Positions 49,342 to 57,358 of a stretch of 64,000 nucleotides of DNA are shown here, one piece after another. Both the position numbers and the translations under genes were made by a program. Source of the DNA: Methylobacterium sp. 2A (GTDB lineage Bacteria > Pseudomonadota > Alphaproteobacteria > Rhizobiales > Beijerinckiaceae); the NCBI RefSeq assembly GCF_009806555.1, contig NZ_VUOK01000052.1, positions 91,765 through 155,764 of the forward strand, written 5' to 3'. The notes beneath the pieces were generated by a model. The model made no database searches and was not told the DNA's origin. It saw only the letters and a program-made list of their open reading frames with translations. Numbering within the stretch: position 1 is the first letter of the stretch; every line of letters begins with the position of its first letter.

Positions 49342-49950
49342 TCAATCCTGCTTCTCGAAGGCGCCCGCGATGGTGAGGTGCAGCTCGTCGCCGATCAGCG
49401 GCACGTAGGTCTTCACGCCGAACTCCGAGCGCTTGAGCGTGCCGGTGGCCTCGAAGCCGACCGTGACTTTCTTGCTCAGCGGGTTCACGCCGGCGCCGAC
49501 CAGCGTGACGTCGAGCGTCACCGGCTTGGTCACGCCGTGGAGCGTCAGGTCGCCCGTCACCTTCGCGTGGTCCTTCGCCGTGGGCACGACCTTGGTGGAC
49601 ACGAAGGTCATGTCGGGGAACTTCGCGGCGTCGAGCCACTGGTCGCCCTTCAGCTCGTCGGTGAGCTTGGCGCTGGTGGTCGTCACCGAGGCCACCGGGA
49701 TCTTCACCGAAAGCTTCGCGGCGGCCGGGTTCTTCGGCTGCAGCTCCAGCGTGCCGGAGGCGTCCGAGAAGCCGCCCGCGTAGTTCGAGAAGCCCATATG
49801 GGACACCCGCCAGCCGACCTGGGTGTGATTGGGATCGACCGCGTAGGTGCCGGCCTGGATCTGGGCCGGGTCACGCGTCGCGGGGCTCTGGGCCAGGGTG
49901 GGCGTGGCGATCAGGAGGGCCAGAAGGCCGGAGGCGAGAAGCGACTTCAC
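49342..49950 (-). CDS. YceI family periplasmic protein
   Basis: A 202-residue exported lipocalin-like protein. GTG 49950 has GGGAG seven bases upstream; the signal peptide is residues 1-20 (LLASGLLALLIATPTLA|Q). The mature part shows YAVDPNHTQVGWRVSHMGFSNYAGGF, the family opening, then KFPDMTFVSTKV, GDLTLHGVTKPVTLDV and GFEATGTLKRSEFGV, all conserved in YceI. Members bind isoprenoid lipids such as polyprenols and respond to alkaline or osmotic stress. A LysR gene is divergent 101 bases away and is the probable regulator. Confidence 0.9.
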   Translation of the reverse strand: MKSLLASGLLALLIATPTLAQSPATRDPAQIQAGTYAVDPNHTQVGWRVSHMGFSNYAGGFSDASGTLELQPKNPAAAKLSVKIPVASVTTTSAKLTDELKGDQWLDAAKFPDMTFVSTKVVPTAKDHAKVTGDLTLHGVTKPVTLDVTLVGAGVNPLSKKVTVGFEATGTLKRSEFGVKTYVPLIGDELHLTIAGAFEKQD

Positions 49951-50051
49951 GGGGATCTCCCACACGAGCAACGGTCGGGCGCGATTCGGCGCGCCGTCGG
50001 AGCCCTGTAGCGCCGTTCACGGCCAGGGTTGAGCCTGCTATCCGGAACCCC

Positions 50052-50990
50052 ATGGTTGCCAGAACGGAAACGTTTCGCGGAGGACTCGACGACGTGCGGG
50101 CCTTCTGCACGGTCGTCGATCTCGGGACCGTGACGGCGGCCGCCGCCAGCCTGCGGGAGACCAAGGGCAGTGTCAGCCGGCGGATCTCCCGGCTGGAGCG
50201 GGCGCTCGGCGCCCGGCTGATGGCGCGGACCTCCCGGGCGGTCTCGCCCACCGCCGAGGGACTCGCCTTCTACGCCAAGGCGCAGGAGAGCCTGACGCTC
50301 CTCGACGAGGCCGCCGAGACCGCCCGCGACGCCCGCACGGTGCCGGCCGGGCACCTGCGGATCACGACCTCGATCGATTTCGGCATCGAGGTGATGCCCG
50401 AGATCATCGCGAGTTTTCGCGAAGCCTATCCGCAGATCACCGTGGAGATGCTGAACACCGATGCGCGCCTCGATCTGGCGGCCAACCGGATCGACCTCGC
50501 CCTGCGGCTCGGCAGCGCCGAGGAGACCGGCTACCGGGCCGTCGTCCTGGCGACGCTCGCGGCGGGCCTCTATGCCGCCCCCGCCTACCTGCTGCGCCGG
50601 CCGGCCCCGGCGGACCTCGCCGCCCTGCACGATCACGACCTGATCCTCGCCCGCGAACGGTTCGGCACGGCGGCCCTCGCGCTGACCGACGGACGGGGCC
50701 GCACCGAGCCGCTCTCCGTGAGCCCGGCGATCCGGGTCAGCGACTTCGCCACCGCGCACCGGTTGACCCTGGCGGGCGCCGGGATCGGCCATCTCCCCAC
50801 CCTGGTGGCCGCCCGCGCCGTGGCGGCGGGCCAGCTCCGGCGGGTGCTGGCGCCCTGGGCGAGCCGCGGCGCGGCCCTGCGCGCCGTCACCCTGGCCGGG
50901 CGCGACCTGCCGGCCCGGGTCCGGGTGTTCCGCGACCACGTGAGCGCCGCCCTGGCAGTCTACGACTGCACGCGCGAGCCCAGGATTTAG
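50052..50990 (+). CDS. LysR family transcriptional regulator
   Basis: A 312-residue protein. The N-terminal winged HTH (FCTVVDLGTVTAAAASLRETKGSVSRRISRLERALG) lies at about residues 18-55, with an effector domain of the CrgA/YhjC class (GHLRITTSIDFG). It is divergent from yceI with a 101-base shared promoter region, so it most likely regulates that gene and itself. The HTH recognition helix reads TKGSVSRRISRLE. The short gap contains GCGCGATTCGGCGCGC, a small GC-rich dyad near 49979-49994. Confidence 0.88.
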   Translation: MVARTETFRGGLDDVRAFCTVVDLGTVTAAAASLRETKGSVSRRISRLERALGARLMARTSRAVSPTAEGLAFYAKAQESLTLLDEAAETARDARTVPAGHLRITTSIDFGIEVMPEIIASFREAYPQITVEMLNTDARLDLAANRIDLALRLGSAEETGYRAVVLATLAAGLYAAPAYLLRRPAPADLAALHDHDLILARERFGTAALALTDGRGRTEPLSVSPAIRVSDFATAHRLTLAGAGIGHLPTLVAARAVAAGQLRRVLAPWASRGAALRAVTLAGRDLPARVRVFRDHVSAALAVYDCTREPRI

Positions 50991-51178
50991 GCGCCAATAC
51001 TGTCTATGATCAAACACATGAAATAATGAGGCAACAGATTTTAGAAATTCGATAAAATGATAGCGATGGCGATATCATTTCGTTGGTGGGCGTCCGTCAC
51101 CATGCGGTGCAACAAGCCCGACACCCCGTGAGCGATCCGGGTCGGTCGGGGCCGTTCAAGACCATCGCGGACGCCATC

Positions 51179-51541
51179 ATGCCTCCTCGCCGCAGGTGCC
51201 TGCGCTCTCTCCTCATCGTCGGCACGCTGACCCTCGCGGGCTCCAGCGTGGCACCGGAAATAGCGCGGGCGACCCTGTCGAGCGCAGTCCGGATCGTGCT
51301 GCAGAAAGGGCGGCACTATGCGCCGACCGACCTGTATCTCCGCCAGGGCGATACGATCACCCTGCGCAACGGCGACGACAGCCTGACCCACCACGCTTTC
51401 ATCGAGGCGGAACGGTTCTCGTTCGACGCTGGCGATCAGGAGCCCGGTACCGAGACGCGGCTGACGCTGGTCGAGCCCGGGGATTTCGTGATCCAGTGCG
51501 GCATCCATCCGAAGATGAAGCTCACCATCCACGTTCAGTAG
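51179..51541 (+). CDS. exported cupredoxin (plastocyanin-like copper protein)
   Basis: A 120-residue protein with a basic Sec signal peptide (RRRCLRSLLIVGTLTLAGSSVAPEIARA). The mature cupredoxin domain is short: GDTITLRNGDDSLTHHAFIEAERFSF gives the first His ligand, and FVIQCGIHPKMKLTIHVQ gives the C-terminal C-x2-H-x2-M ligand loop of a type 1 copper site. It probably carries electrons in the periplasm. Similar small copper proteins are found with methylamine dehydrogenase and other oxidases, but no redox partner gene is adjacent. ATG 51179 is chosen over an upstream ATG at 51083 because the signal peptide begins there. Confidence 0.8.
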   Translation: MPPRRRCLRSLLIVGTLTLAGSSVAPEIARATLSSAVRIVLQKGRHYAPTDLYLRQGDTITLRNGDDSLTHHAFIEAERFSFDAGDQEPGTETRLTLVEPGDFVIQCGIHPKMKLTIHVQ

Positions 51542-51613
51542 AGCCTCATCCCGAACGATGGCCGCCGGCCTGCGGATCGGGATGGGATCACGAAAAGGAC
51601 TGGGCGCCTCGGG

Positions 51614-52087
51614 TCAGCTGTCGCGGCCGAATCCGAGACCGCGCAGGATGTCGCCGATCGGGTCGATCCGCCGGCTGGCCTCCGATGCGGGCTGCGGCGC
51701 AGCTTGCGGCATCGCGGCCGGATCGACCGCGGCGGTGTGGGCCCGGGCGGAGCGATGCAGGCGGGCGACCCGGGATCGATTCCGCTCCGCCCCCTTCCCG
51801 CGATGGAGCGCGGTGCTTCTGCGGGGCAGTTCGGCGGTCGCCGAAGCGGGAGCCGGCGGAGTCGCGGTGGGCAGGAGTACCGGCGACGGCGACGCGAGCG
51901 TCCCGGTCGTCTCGGTGGTGCGGCGCGCCGGCGGATCGGTCCAGGCCACCGGCGTGACCAGGGATGCGGCGGCCGCGGCGGACCGCACCTGCCCGTCGCG
52001 ATCGTGCGAATGCAGATTCTGAACAGCCACGCCCAGCCCGAATACGGCAAGGACCGTGGTTGCGAGGGCAGAGCGAGCGTATTTCAT
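51614..52087 (-). CDS. hypothetical exported or anchored protein
   Basis: A 157-residue protein starting MKYARSALATTVLAVFGLGV, a signal peptide or single membrane anchor. The rest is low-complexity Ala/Pro/Thr/Ser-rich, with a basic region (RNRSRVARLHRSARAH) and a C-terminal amphipathic segment RRIDPIGDILRGLGFGRDS. No domain is recognised. It converges on the cupredoxin gene. The small RNA copy 2 lies directly upstream and is read in the same direction. Confidence 0.6.
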   Translation of the reverse strand: MKYARSALATTVLAVFGLGVAVQNLHSHDRDGQVRSAAAAASLVTPVAWTDPPARRTTETTGTLASPSPVLLPTATPPAPASATAELPRRSTALHRGKGAERNRSRVARLHRSARAHTAAVDPAAMPQAAPQPASEASRRIDPIGDILRGLGFGRDS

Positions 52088-52173
52088 GACGGGAAAACGT
52101 GCGGTCAAGCTCCCGGTTCCGCTTGACTGCTGTGGCGAGTTCTGACGACGCGCCGTCGCCAGGCCGCGATCCG

Positions 52174-52206
52174 AAAATAAAAAAGGCCACTCCCGAAGGA
52201 GCGGCC
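52174..52206 (-). terminator. intrinsic terminator of small RNA copy 2
   Basis: On the minus strand the stem GGCCGCTCC / GGAGTGGCC with a TTCG tetraloop (52206-52185) is followed by TTTTTTATTTT. This is one of the clearest intrinsic terminators in the window. Confidence 0.75.
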
Positions 52207-52270
52207 CGAAGTCTAGGGAGGAAACGCCCAAGAAGGGCAGCGGGAGGGCGACGCCATCGCCGTCCCGCAA
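52174..52270 (-). ncRNA. candidate trans-acting small RNA, copy 2 (anti-Shine-Dalgarno loop)
   Basis: It has the same architecture as the element at 33582-33674: a 5' hairpin GCGGGACGGCGA / TCGCCCTCCCGC around TGGCG, then GCCC-N5-GGGC, the identical segment GTTTCCTCCCTAGACTTCGG, and the terminator stem GGCCGCTCC-TTCG-GGAGTGGCC followed by T. The stems differ from copy 1 by paired (compensating) changes while loops and the single-stranded segment are conserved, so RNA structure is under selection. A rhizobial-type promoter lies just upstream. It may base-pair with ribosome-binding sites of many mRNAs. Confidence 0.7.
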
Positions 52271-52275
52271 TGCAC

Positions 52276-52303
52276 AGATAGGATATCGCAATGCGGTAGG
52301 CAA
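52276..52303 (-). promoter_or_regulatory. promoter of small RNA copy 2
   Basis: Read on the minus strand, TTGCCT (52303-52298), a 16-base spacer and CTATCT (52281-52276) match the rhizobial sigma-70 pattern CTTGAC-N17-CTATAT in most positions. Transcription would begin near 52270, exactly at the first hairpin. Confidence 0.5.
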
Positions 52304-52383
52304 TGGCGTGATGCGCTGGAAGACAGGCGCATCGCGCATTTTCATGGCTTCCATGCTCTGGCGTCATGCCGGCGCCCGCCGCC

Positions 52384-53364
52384 TCACGCGCCGCGCCGCT
52401 GATCCCAGACCTCCGGATTGACCAGCCCGCCCGGGTGCCGGCCGGCCAGCACGTCGACCACCCGGGCCGCGGCGGTCTCGGCCGTGCGGATCAGGGCGGC
52501 CTCGGTGGAGCCGCCGACATGGGGGGTCAGGATCACCCGCTCCTGGCGGGCGAGGGGATGACCGGAGGGCAGCGGCTCCTGCGCGGTGACGTCGAGCCCC
52601 GCGCCGGCGATCGTGCCGGCCTCCAGGGCCTCCACCAGGGCGGCCTCGTCGATGAGGCCGCCGCGGCTGGTATTGATGAGGAAGGCGCCCCGCTTCATCC
52701 GGGCGAGCTGCTCGCGGCCGATCAATCCCCTGGTGCTGGCGGTGAGCGGCAGGTGCAGCGAGACGATGTCGGCCTCCGCCAGCACGGCCTCCACCGAGGT
52801 GGCGCGCAGGGCCCCCACGGTGGCGAAATCCGTCTCCGGGCGGCTCGGCCCGTAGGCCAGCACCCGCAGGCCCAGAGCGGCGCCGAGCCGGGCCGTGGCC
52901 TGTCCGATCGCCCCGAAGCCGACGAGGCCGAGGGTGAGGCCGGCGAGTTCGACCAGACGAGCGGTGAACTTGAAGCTGTCGTCGCCCTGCCGGACCGACC
53001 GGTCGGCCCCGGGCAGCGCCTTCGCCAGGGCGAAGATCAGCGCCAGGGTCTGCTCGGCCACCGAGACGGCGTTGGCGCCGGGCGTGTTGACCACCACGAT
53101 GCCCGCCTCGGTCGCCGCCGCCTTGGCGACGTGATCGGTGCCGGTGCCGTGCACGCCGATCACCCGCAGGTCCGCCGCCGCCGCGATGGCCTCGGCCGGG
53201 AAGCCGGTGTTGCGCGTGATGACGGCGACGCAGCCTTCGACGTCGCGGGCCAGGGTCTCGGCGTCGGTGCCGCGGGCCGGGCGCGGCTCCAGACCGGCCG
53301 CGCGCAGCCGGTCGAGGCCCGCCGCATGGATCGGCTGGACGATGAGGCACGGACCGGTGATCAC
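52384..53364 (-). CDS. D-isomer-specific 2-hydroxyacid dehydrogenase (phosphoglycerate-dehydrogenase-like)
   Basis: A 326-residue NAD-dependent dehydrogenase. The catalytic domain has GVHGTGTDHVAKAAATEAGI and NTPGANAVSVAEQTLAL. The NAD-binding domain has GLVGFGAIGQATARLGAALG near 155. The active-site Arg is in NTSRGGLIDEAAL, the Glu in AQEPLPSGHPL and the catalytic His in LTPHVGGSTEAAL. It reduces or oxidises a 2-hydroxy acid such as 3-phosphoglycerate, hydroxypyruvate or glyoxylate; in a methylotroph a hydroxypyruvate reductase role is possible but unproven. It lacks the ACT domain of long SerA. The likely start is GTG 53364. Confidence 0.85.
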   Translation of the reverse strand: MITGPCLIVQPIHAAGLDRLRAAGLEPRPARGTDAETLARDVEGCVAVITRNTGFPAEAIAAAADLRVIGVHGTGTDHVAKAAATEAGIVVVNTPGANAVSVAEQTLALIFALAKALPGADRSVRQGDDSFKFTARLVELAGLTLGLVGFGAIGQATARLGAALGLRVLAYGPSRPETDFATVGALRATSVEAVLAEADIVSLHLPLTASTRGLIGREQLARMKRGAFLINTSRGGLIDEAALVEALEAGTIAGAGLDVTAQEPLPSGHPLARQERVILTPHVGGSTEAALIRTAETAAARVVDVLAGRHPGGLVNPEVWDQRRGA

Positions 53365-53502
53365 GGGGCAGGGTATCCTTGGCCGACCGGGGAGGCCGGG
53401 TTCGAGCGCTGGGAACCCGATCGTCCTAGGACCGACCCTGCGCCGAGGCAACGGGCGTTCCCGCCATGCCGGCCGCGCGTCGAGCGGAACCCCTCAGGCC
53501 GT

Positions 53503-54542
53503 TCAGACGATCCGCGGCGGGGCGTCGGCGGTGAGCGGCCCCACCGGGCGCCAGACGTTCTTGCGCAGGCCGAGCTGCTCCAGCCGGTCGAGGAGCCACC
53601 ACTCGATCCGGGTGCGCCAGCGGGCGAGGCCCATGAGCGACCAGACATCGAACCCGGCGAGCGGCAGGAACGGGTTGTGCCGGTCGTAGGCCCAGACCTC
53701 GATGCGCACCGCCGGCCGCAGGGACGGGCCGCGGGCATGGAAGCCCACCGTGTCGCCCACCACCAGCGTATTGCCCGGGACCGCGAAGGCGACCGGATCG
53801 GCATAGCCCATCCGCTTCAGCTCCGCGGGGCTGGCCCGGAACGAACCCCGGCCGCTGAGCCGGTCGAGGCCGCTCGCCGCGTTGATCGCGGTGCGCCGCT
53901 CCCAGGCGAGCCGCCGCTTGGTCAGGCGGTGCGAGCCCGGCACATAGGTGAACGGCCCCTCGTCGGCGGCGACGTCGGTGAGGAACAGCCACGCCTTCAT
54001 GGTCGGGTGGAACGTGTCGATGTGGAAGTTGGTCTGCGGGTCCGGCGGCGCGTCGGTGACGTGCGACAGGATCGTCTGCACGGTCAGGATCGGCTCGCAG
54101 TTGAAGCTCGCCACGTAGCGCAGGAGGTTCTTCCATTCGGGCATCGCCAGGAGACGGCGCATGGCCGGCATCCGCTTCAGCGTCTCCGGATCGAGGGGGA
54201 TGCGGCGGGTGACGGTGTCGCCCTGCACCTGCTCGCGGCCCTCGGCCGTGCGCCGGTCACCTCCGCGTAGACCGCCCTGTGCAGGTCGGCCGGCATGAAG
54301 TCGGCCCGCTTGATGAAGCCGTCGCGGGCGAAGTCGGCCCGGTCCTGGGCGCTCACCAGATGGGCGAGCTGGCGGCGGCGCAGGCCCGCCATGGCATGGG
54401 CGAGCCGCACCCGCAGCGTGTGCAGGCCGGCGCGGTTGAGCCGCTCCGAGCCGAGGATCGGGTTGTCGACGAACGACTTCGCCCCCGTGGCGAGCTGCGC
54501 CACCCAGAGCGGCACCATCGCCACCCGCCCGAACGATGCCAT
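53503..54542 (-). pseudogene. phytanoyl-CoA dioxygenase (PhyH) family protein, frameshifted
   Basis: The first part, from ATG 54542 (GGAG seven bases upstream), reads MASFGRVAMVPLWVAQL, then FARDGFIKRADFMPADLHRAVYAEVTGARP and runs into a frame that becomes nonsense. The protein continues one frame over from about 54250 (QVQGDTVTRRIPLDPETLK) to the stop at 53503. The iron ligands are present: HID in FHIDTFHPTM and the distal His in VGFHARGPS, with Arg in RPAVRIEVW for 2-oxoglutarate. A one-base deletion near 54248 breaks an otherwise complete Fe(II)/2-oxoglutarate oxygenase of about 345 residues. It may be a true recent pseudogene or a sequencing error. Confidence 0.75.
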
Positions 54543-54714
54543 GTCGCTCTCCACCAGTAGAACAGGCCGATCGGCCGCGAATCTTTGAAATGTTAAAGAG
54601 TGTTAGGCGGTGATCCACCGTAGAGAGAAGAGTTGTTATACATTGCGGCGGATTTTTGGACGGCCCCATATCGAGGGCTGGTGCCGATCCGGCGGTTGCC
54701 CCGGTCGTCGCCGG

Positions 54715-54730
54715 TGTTTCACGGGAAACA
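54715..54730. promoter_or_regulatory. parS-like ParB binding site
   Basis: TGTTTCACGGGAAACA differs from the parS consensus TGTTTCACGTGAAACA at one of 16 positions. It lies in the gap between the frameshifted PhyH gene and the HNH-like gene. Confidence 0.55.
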
Positions 54731-54807
54731 CAGCGCTCCGGCCCGCACGATCCTGTGGCGGCGGCGTCATCGCCACGCGGGCCGCCGCTTGGTAGCACCG
54801 GCCCGGC

Positions 54808-55575
54808 ATGACGACATCGCAGTGGCGCACCCTACGGAACGGGCAGGCCCGGGCGCGGCTGGAGCGGGCGCTGCCGCCGATCTTCCCGGCTCCGGTCCTC
54901 CGGCACGCCCTGTCGCGACCCCTGATCCCGCCGACGCCACGGCTCGCCGTCGAGAGCTACTGGCGCAACCACATCCTCCGGGCCGACCGGCTCGCCCGCG
55001 CCCTGGCGGCCCGCTCCGGCACGCCGGAGGGCTGGACGTGGCAGCTCGACCGCAATGGCTCGGGTGAGGGGCGCGCCGGCAGCTTCCGGACGCCGCCCGC
55101 CCCCTATCGCGATCCCGCCTTCGCCCGCGGCCGCGGCGCCTGCTGCATCTGCGGCCAGCCGGTCTACCGGTTCGGCTGGCACCGGGATCTCTGGGGCGGC
55201 GGCGCACCCAACGCCCGGGCCGGCTGGCATGCGGCCTGTGTCGCGGCCTGGAAGTTCTGGCTCGCCCCGCACGCGCAGGTCCGGGCGCTGAAGCTCCGTC
55301 AGCGGCATCGCTGCGCCACCTCCGGCAAGCGGCTGCTGCGCACGGCCGAGGTCGACCATGCCCTGCCGCTCTACCAAGTCTGGCGGGAGCACCGCACCCG
55401 CCCCTGGCCGGAACTCCTCGCCTATTGGGGCGCGCCGAATCTCCAGGTGGTCAACCGCGCCGTCCACGTCCTCAAGTGCCGGGACGAGGCCGCGGAGCGG
55501 TCCCAGACCCTGCGGCTCTCCCGCTTCCGGGTGATCGAGGACGAGTCCGGGTTCAGCGTGATCGAGGAGGGCTGA
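54808..55575 (+). CDS. HNH-endonuclease-like protein
   Basis: A 255-residue protein. A CCICG cluster near residue 112 and a second Cys-containing segment (LRQRHRCATSGKRLLRTAEVDHALPLYQVW) followed by LQVVNRAVHVLKC near 225 have the layout of an HNH fold: a zinc-knuckle Cys pair, then xVDHxxPL and a late Asn/His helix. Several positively charged stretches suit nucleic-acid binding. The N-terminal half (about 100 residues) is Arg/Leu-rich and of unknown fold. It is not in a defence or phage context here. No ribosome site is obvious. Confidence 0.65.
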   Translation: MTTSQWRTLRNGQARARLERALPPIFPAPVLRHALSRPLIPPTPRLAVESYWRNHILRADRLARALAARSGTPEGWTWQLDRNGSGEGRAGSFRTPPAPYRDPAFARGRGACCICGQPVYRFGWHRDLWGGGAPNARAGWHAACVAAWKFWLAPHAQVRALKLRQRHRCATSGKRLLRTAEVDHALPLYQVWREHRTRPWPELLAYWGAPNLQVVNRAVHVLKCRDEAAERSQTLRLSRFRVIEDESGFSVIEEG

Positions 55576-55584
55576 GCGGCCCGC

Positions 55585-56745
55585 TCAGCCGCCCACCGCC
55601 GCGAGGCCGCGGGATAGATCGGCCAGCAGATCGTCCTCGGCCTCCAGGCCGACCGACAGCCGCAGCAACCCATCGGTGATGCCGGCGATCGCCCGCGCCT
55701 CCGGGTCCATCGCGGCATGCGTCATGGTCGGCGGATGGGCGACCAGGCTCTCGACCCCGCCGAGGGACTCGGCGAGGGTGAAGACCCGCACGGCCCCGAC
55801 GAAGGCCCGCACCGCCTCAAGGCCGCCCGCGAGCTCGAAGCTCAGCATGGCGCCGAAGCCGGCCTGCTGCGCCTTGGCGAGGGCATGTCCGGGATGGGAC
55901 GGCAGGCCCGGATAGTGGACGCGGCTCACCGCCGGATGCGCGTCGAGGAAGCTGGCGATCCGACCGGCGTTGCGCTGCTGCTGTTCGACCCGCACGAACA
56001 GGGTGCGCAGGCCCCGGAGGGTCAGGTAGGCGTCGAGCGGCGAGCCGGTGACGCCGATCGTGTTCGCCCAGGCGGCGAGGTCCTCGCCGACCGCCTTGTC
56101 GGCCGCGATCACGGCCCCGCCGATCACGTCGGAATGGCCGTTGAGGAACTTCGTGGTGGAATGGACCACGAGGTCCGCCCCCAGGGCGATCGGCTGCTGC
56201 AGGGCCGGCGACAGGAAGGTGTTGTCGACCACCGCCAGCGCGCCGACGGCCTTCGCGGCGGCGGTGACGCGCCGGACATCCACCACCCGCATCAGCGGGT
56301 TGCTCGGCGTCTCGACGAGCACGACCTTCGGCCGCTTGGCCAAAGCCGCCGCGAGGGCGTCCGGGTCGGTCTGATCGACGAAGTCGACGCGGTAATGGCC
56401 CCTTGCGGCGCGGAAGCTCAGCAGGCGATGGGTCCCGCCGTAGAGATCGTGCGGCGCGACCAGCAGGTCGCCGGGCCGCAGGCTCGACAGCGCGAGGTCG
56501 AGCGCCGCCATGCCGCTCGCCACCATCACGGCCCGGGCGCCGCCTTCGAGCTTGGCGATCGTGTCGGCCAGCGCGTCCCGCGTCGGGTTGCCGAGGCGCG
56601 AGTAATCGTAGGGGCCGGGCTGCTCGAAGGCCGGGAACTTGAAGGTGGTCGACAGGTGGATCGGCGCGATGACCGCCCCGAAGGCCGTATCCTGGGCCAC
56701 GCCGTTGGCCGCCGCGACGGTGCGAGCCGCGAATCCGTCTGACAT
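55585..56745 (-). CDS. metB: cystathionine gamma-synthase/lyase (trans-sulphuration PLP enzyme)
   Basis: A 386-residue fold-I PLP enzyme of the Cys/Met-metabolism family. Landmarks are IHLSTTFKFPAF, YDYSRLGNPTRDALADTIAKLEGG, MVASGMAAL, ETPSNPLMRVVDVRR (PLP Asp region), VVDNTFLSPALQQP, and the Schiff-base lysine in VVHSTTKFLNGHSDVIGG near 205. The gene symbol is by family resemblance; a gamma-lyase or homocysteine-forming variant cannot be excluded. GGAGGAAAG precedes the ATG. A strong stem-loop (56766-56796) lies in the leader. Confidence 0.85.
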   Translation of the reverse strand: MSDGFAARTVAAANGVAQDTAFGAVIAPIHLSTTFKFPAFEQPGPYDYSRLGNPTRDALADTIAKLEGGARAVMVASGMAALDLALSSLRPGDLLVAPHDLYGGTHRLLSFRAARGHYRVDFVDQTDPDALAAALAKRPKVVLVETPSNPLMRVVDVRRVTAAAKAVGALAVVDNTFLSPALQQPIALGADLVVHSTTKFLNGHSDVIGGAVIAADKAVGEDLAAWANTIGVTGSPLDAYLTLRGLRTLFVRVEQQQRNAGRIASFLDAHPAVSRVHYPGLPSHPGHALAKAQQAGFGAMLSFELAGGLEAVRAFVGAVRVFTLAESLGGVESLVAHPPTMTHAAMDPEARAIAGITDGLLRLSVGLEAEDDLLADLSRGLAAVGG

Positions 56746-57358
56746 CGACTTTCCTCCAGGCCGATCCGCGGCCCCGAGTCCTGCCTCGGGTCGCGGGCCG
56801 TTCTTTAAACAGGACGTATCCGTCTTTCAAGAGAACGACATGCGGTCGCGCCTCTCCAGTGGAGAAATGCGGTGGGCGAGGCATACCACGCCTTGCCGGC
56901 GCCGAAGCAGCCAATTGGCCGCTGGGTCGCCCGGCTCAACCTGAGCTGACGGACCGGCGGCGGATGAATCGCAAATAATATAGGTGCCTCGGCGAGAAAA
57001 ATTTTTCTTCTGCGGTCGATATAACGGCGTGATGGAATAAATAATCTCAATTTTTTCTCGAAGACGCAATTAACTCTGAATATCTGGGCGCATTGTTTTT
57101 ATTCAGCGCAAGACGCCGAATATATCTAGAGTTAATTATCTGAGAGTGTCATATTTTTGTTATTGGTACCGAACTATGAGGCGCTGTCTTTTCCCGAATT
57201 GCCACAGAGACCGCAGAGAACCAAATAATATCGACGTAAGACTCGAGGTTCGTCTGGATTTAAGCACATCAATCGATCGGTAATTTGGGTGATAACTGAG
57301 ACGGGGGGCGACGCGCGGGCGCAGGGCATTCCATTCGCCGAACGGTACAGCTTGGACG
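56746..57358. other. intergenic region with metB leader hairpin and AT-rich stretch
   Basis: 613 bases without a supported gene. The left part holds the metB leader with a hairpin whose arms are CCGCGGCCCCGAG and CTCGGGTCGCGG (56766-56796). From about 56960 to 57290 the DNA is strikingly AT-rich compared with its neighbours and includes a 10-base inverted repeat around a 50-base loop. This stretch is upstream of the autotransporter gene and may hold its promoter and binding sites for H-NS/MucR-like silencers, or mark transferred DNA. Confidence 0.5.
57068..57137. repeat. AT-rich inverted repeat upstream of autotransporter gene
   Basis: AATTAACTCT at 57068-57077 and AGAGTTAATT at 57128-57137 are perfect inverted copies. 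The loop between them contains further partly complementary stretches (GAATATCTGGGCG and CGCCGAATATATC). A 70-base imperfect cruciform is possible. The site lies 220 bases before the autotransporter start. Confidence 0.5.

Noticed and set aside
56746..56900. SAM-II or other SAM riboswitch upstream of metB
   Set aside because: A strong hairpin is present, but I could not find the pseudoknot-forming conserved bases of any SAM riboswitch class.
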